From assembly GCA_031266895.1 (NCBI GenBank), contig JAISAD010000086.1, positions 1 to 8,233 on the forward strand: 8,233 bases of DNA, written 5' to 3'. Position numbers and translations under genes: made by a program. A model generated the notes under the pieces. That model did no database searches and was not told the DNA's origin. It saw nothing but the letters and a program-made list of their open reading frames with translations. Source of the stretch: Bacteroidales bacterium (GTDB lineage Bacteria > Bacteroidota > Bacteroidia > Bacteroidales > WCHB1-69). This document shows, one piece after another, positions 7,153 to 8,233 of the stretch (the first letter of the stretch is position 1; each line of letters begins with the position of its first letter).

Positions 7153-8097
7153 ATGAAAAAGCCAATTTGTACATTAAGTTGCTTTGCCATTATTGTGTAT
7201 CTGTTTATATACTCAGGTACAGTGCAAGCGCAGGAGTCTTATCCTGAATTTGCTCCTGTTGGAGCGGAATGGTATTATACCTATACGGCTACAGACCCTT
7301 TAAAGAGTTGTGAGCATTATAGATCGTTGAAAGATACGGTTATTGGTAGTAAAACCTGTAAAATGGTATGCCGAAACTCTGATACTGCCATTTTTTGTCA
7401 GGATGAAAAGAAAATCTATTACCACCAAAACAATGAATTTCATCTGATTTATGACTTTGGGGTAAATGTTGGAGATACGGTTTGTTTCTCTTTTAAAAGG
7501 ATTTATTTTGATCCAGATTCCGTGGCTTTTCATAAAATAAAATGCAAAGTTGAAGATATCTCCGTAACGGCACAAAACCTGAAACAGTTTTCTACAACAC
7601 TGCTAGATGATACTATTATTGGCATTTCCGACTGGTTTTACAGTCGTCCCCTTCAAAAACAATATACTTATATTGAAAAAATAGGACATCCCAAGGTGTT
7701 TATGGAAACAATAAGCAGTTATATTGATGCTGCCATGTACACAATAAATTTACGTTGTTATCATGATAATGAATTCGATTTTGTTACCGACTGGTGGCAG
7801 GCTTATAATCTCCCCTGTAACTCTCTTTCAGGAATTAAAAATAATACCGAACTTTTAGATATTACTGTTTATCCCAATCCTGCAACAGATGCTATTAATA
7901 TAGAAATAAAAGAAATACAGGATTATCAACATGCTGCCATAAGCTTGTATAATATACATGGAATATGCCTGGAAAATAAATTGATTAGCAATTCGATTAC
8001 TGCGTTCAACGTTAGCCATTACAGTTCGGGACTCTATTTTATAGAAATCAGGCAGCAAAACGGCAGAAAATATTACAGTAAATTCATTAAAAACTAA
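7153..8097 (+). CDS. Secreted protein with T9SS type A sorting domain
   Basis: From the ATG at 7153 this is a 314-aa protein. Residues 1-26 are a clear signal peptide (MKKP, hydrophobic 8-22, cut VQA|Q). The mature part starts near EFAPVGAEWYYTY, an opening seen in many Bacteroidetes secreted proteins of unknown function, followed by a beta-rich region with repeated 'GDT' or 'DT' turns and several Cys. Residues 236-314 form the C-terminal sorting domain: VYPNPATDAINIEI, SLYNIHG, and YSSGLYFIEIRQQNGRKYYSKFIKN split over the last strands. This type routes the protein through the type IX system to the cell surface or medium, where the tail is removed. No catalytic motif is seen. The frame is open back to an ATG at 7060, but that start would bury the signal peptide behind 31 extra residues, so it is not chosen. 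The gene is visibly more A/T-rich than nifJ. Confidence 0.85.
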   Translation: MKKPICTLSCFAIIVYLFIYSGTVQAQESYPEFAPVGAEWYYTYTATDPLKSCEHYRSLKDTVIGSKTCKMVCRNSDTAIFCQDEKKIYYHQNNEFHLIYDFGVNVGDTVCFSFKRIYFDPDSVAFHKIKCKVEDISVTAQNLKQFSTTLLDDTIIGISDWFYSRPLQKQYTYIEKIGHPKVFMETISSYIDAAMYTINLRCYHDNEFDFVTDWWQAYNLPCNSLSGIKNNTELLDITVYPNPATDAINIEIKEIQDYQHAAISLYNIHGICLENKLISNSITAFNVSHYSSGLYFIEIRQQNGRKYYSKFIKN

Positions 8098-8103
8098 AGT
8101 GCC

Positions 8104-8175
8104 ATGAAAAAATTTATCTTATTAATTTGGGTGTTATGTCTGATACACACCATAACCCGGGCACGGAAAATATAA
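8104..8175 (+). pseudogene. Signal-peptide-only mini-ORF, likely gene remnant
   Basis: A 23-codon frame starts 6 bases after the stop of the T9SS cargo gene and reads MKKFILLIWVLCLIHTITRA then RKI and stop. It is a textbook signal peptide (Lys-Lys, hydrophobic core, A at the end) with no mature protein behind it. All three frames downstream hit stops within the window, so one frameshift does not restore a longer protein here. It may be the decayed start of a secreted-protein gene, or a very small secreted or membrane peptide in the same operon. I favour a remnant. The remaining bases to 8233 are A/T-rich and show no further feature. Confidence 0.4.
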
Positions 8176-8233
8176 ATAATATGTTAATACTGATAAAACA
8201 TAACGTGCTATTACAATTTTAATACATTGAAAT

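Noticed and set aside
8098..8233. Terminator after the T9SS cargo gene
   Set aside because: No stem followed by a T run was found in the remaining bases; transcription may continue past the window.

Overview
This window looks like part of the chromosome of an anaerobic member of the Bacteroidetes, most likely Bacteroidales or Marinilabiliales. The evidence is the pyruvate:ferredoxin oxidoreductase of the type usual in that group, a protein with a C-terminal type IX secretion (T9SS) sorting domain, a lipoprotein with an acidic/lysine tail after its Cys, promoter boxes of the Bacteroidetes form TAnnTTTG, and A/T-rich leaders instead of Shine-Dalgarno sites. The species cannot be read from this sequence.

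Layout. Bases 1-1977 (minus strand) hold the N-terminal 659 codons of a secreted thermolysin-family (M4) metallopeptidase, which runs off the left edge. Just upstream, overlapping it by 11 bp, is a 250-aa lipoprotein gene (1967-2719, minus), so the two probably form one translationally coupled operon. A 448-bp divergent intergenic region (2720-3167) carries a promoter for each direction. Bases 3168-6716 (plus) encode the complete 1182-aa pyruvate:ferredoxin (flavodoxin) oxidoreductase NifJ/PFOR, followed by a strong intrinsic terminator. The next 436 bp without a gene (6717-7152) hold a -7-like box, an array of six palindromic units at about 22-bp spacing, and a promoter. A secreted T9SS cargo protein follows (7153-8097, plus). 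Six bases after its stop is a tiny ORF that is essentially only a signal peptide (8104-8175). The last ~58 bases hold nothing I can support.

How the genes relate. NifJ is a core energy-metabolism enzyme (pyruvate to acetyl-CoA, reduced ferredoxin and CO2) and appears to be a single-gene transcription unit with its own promoter and terminator. The flanking genes encode envelope or secreted proteins with no visible metabolic link to it. The lipoprotein/peptidase pair is the only likely functional partnership.

Most unusual points. (1) The ~22-bp palindromic array at 6847-6976, whose units also pair across a central hairpin. (2) An M4 peptidase that keeps its zinc site but has Tyr where thermolysin has its catalytic His. 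(3) A sharp drop in G+C inside the lipoprotein gene. No complete new defence or mobile system is visible.
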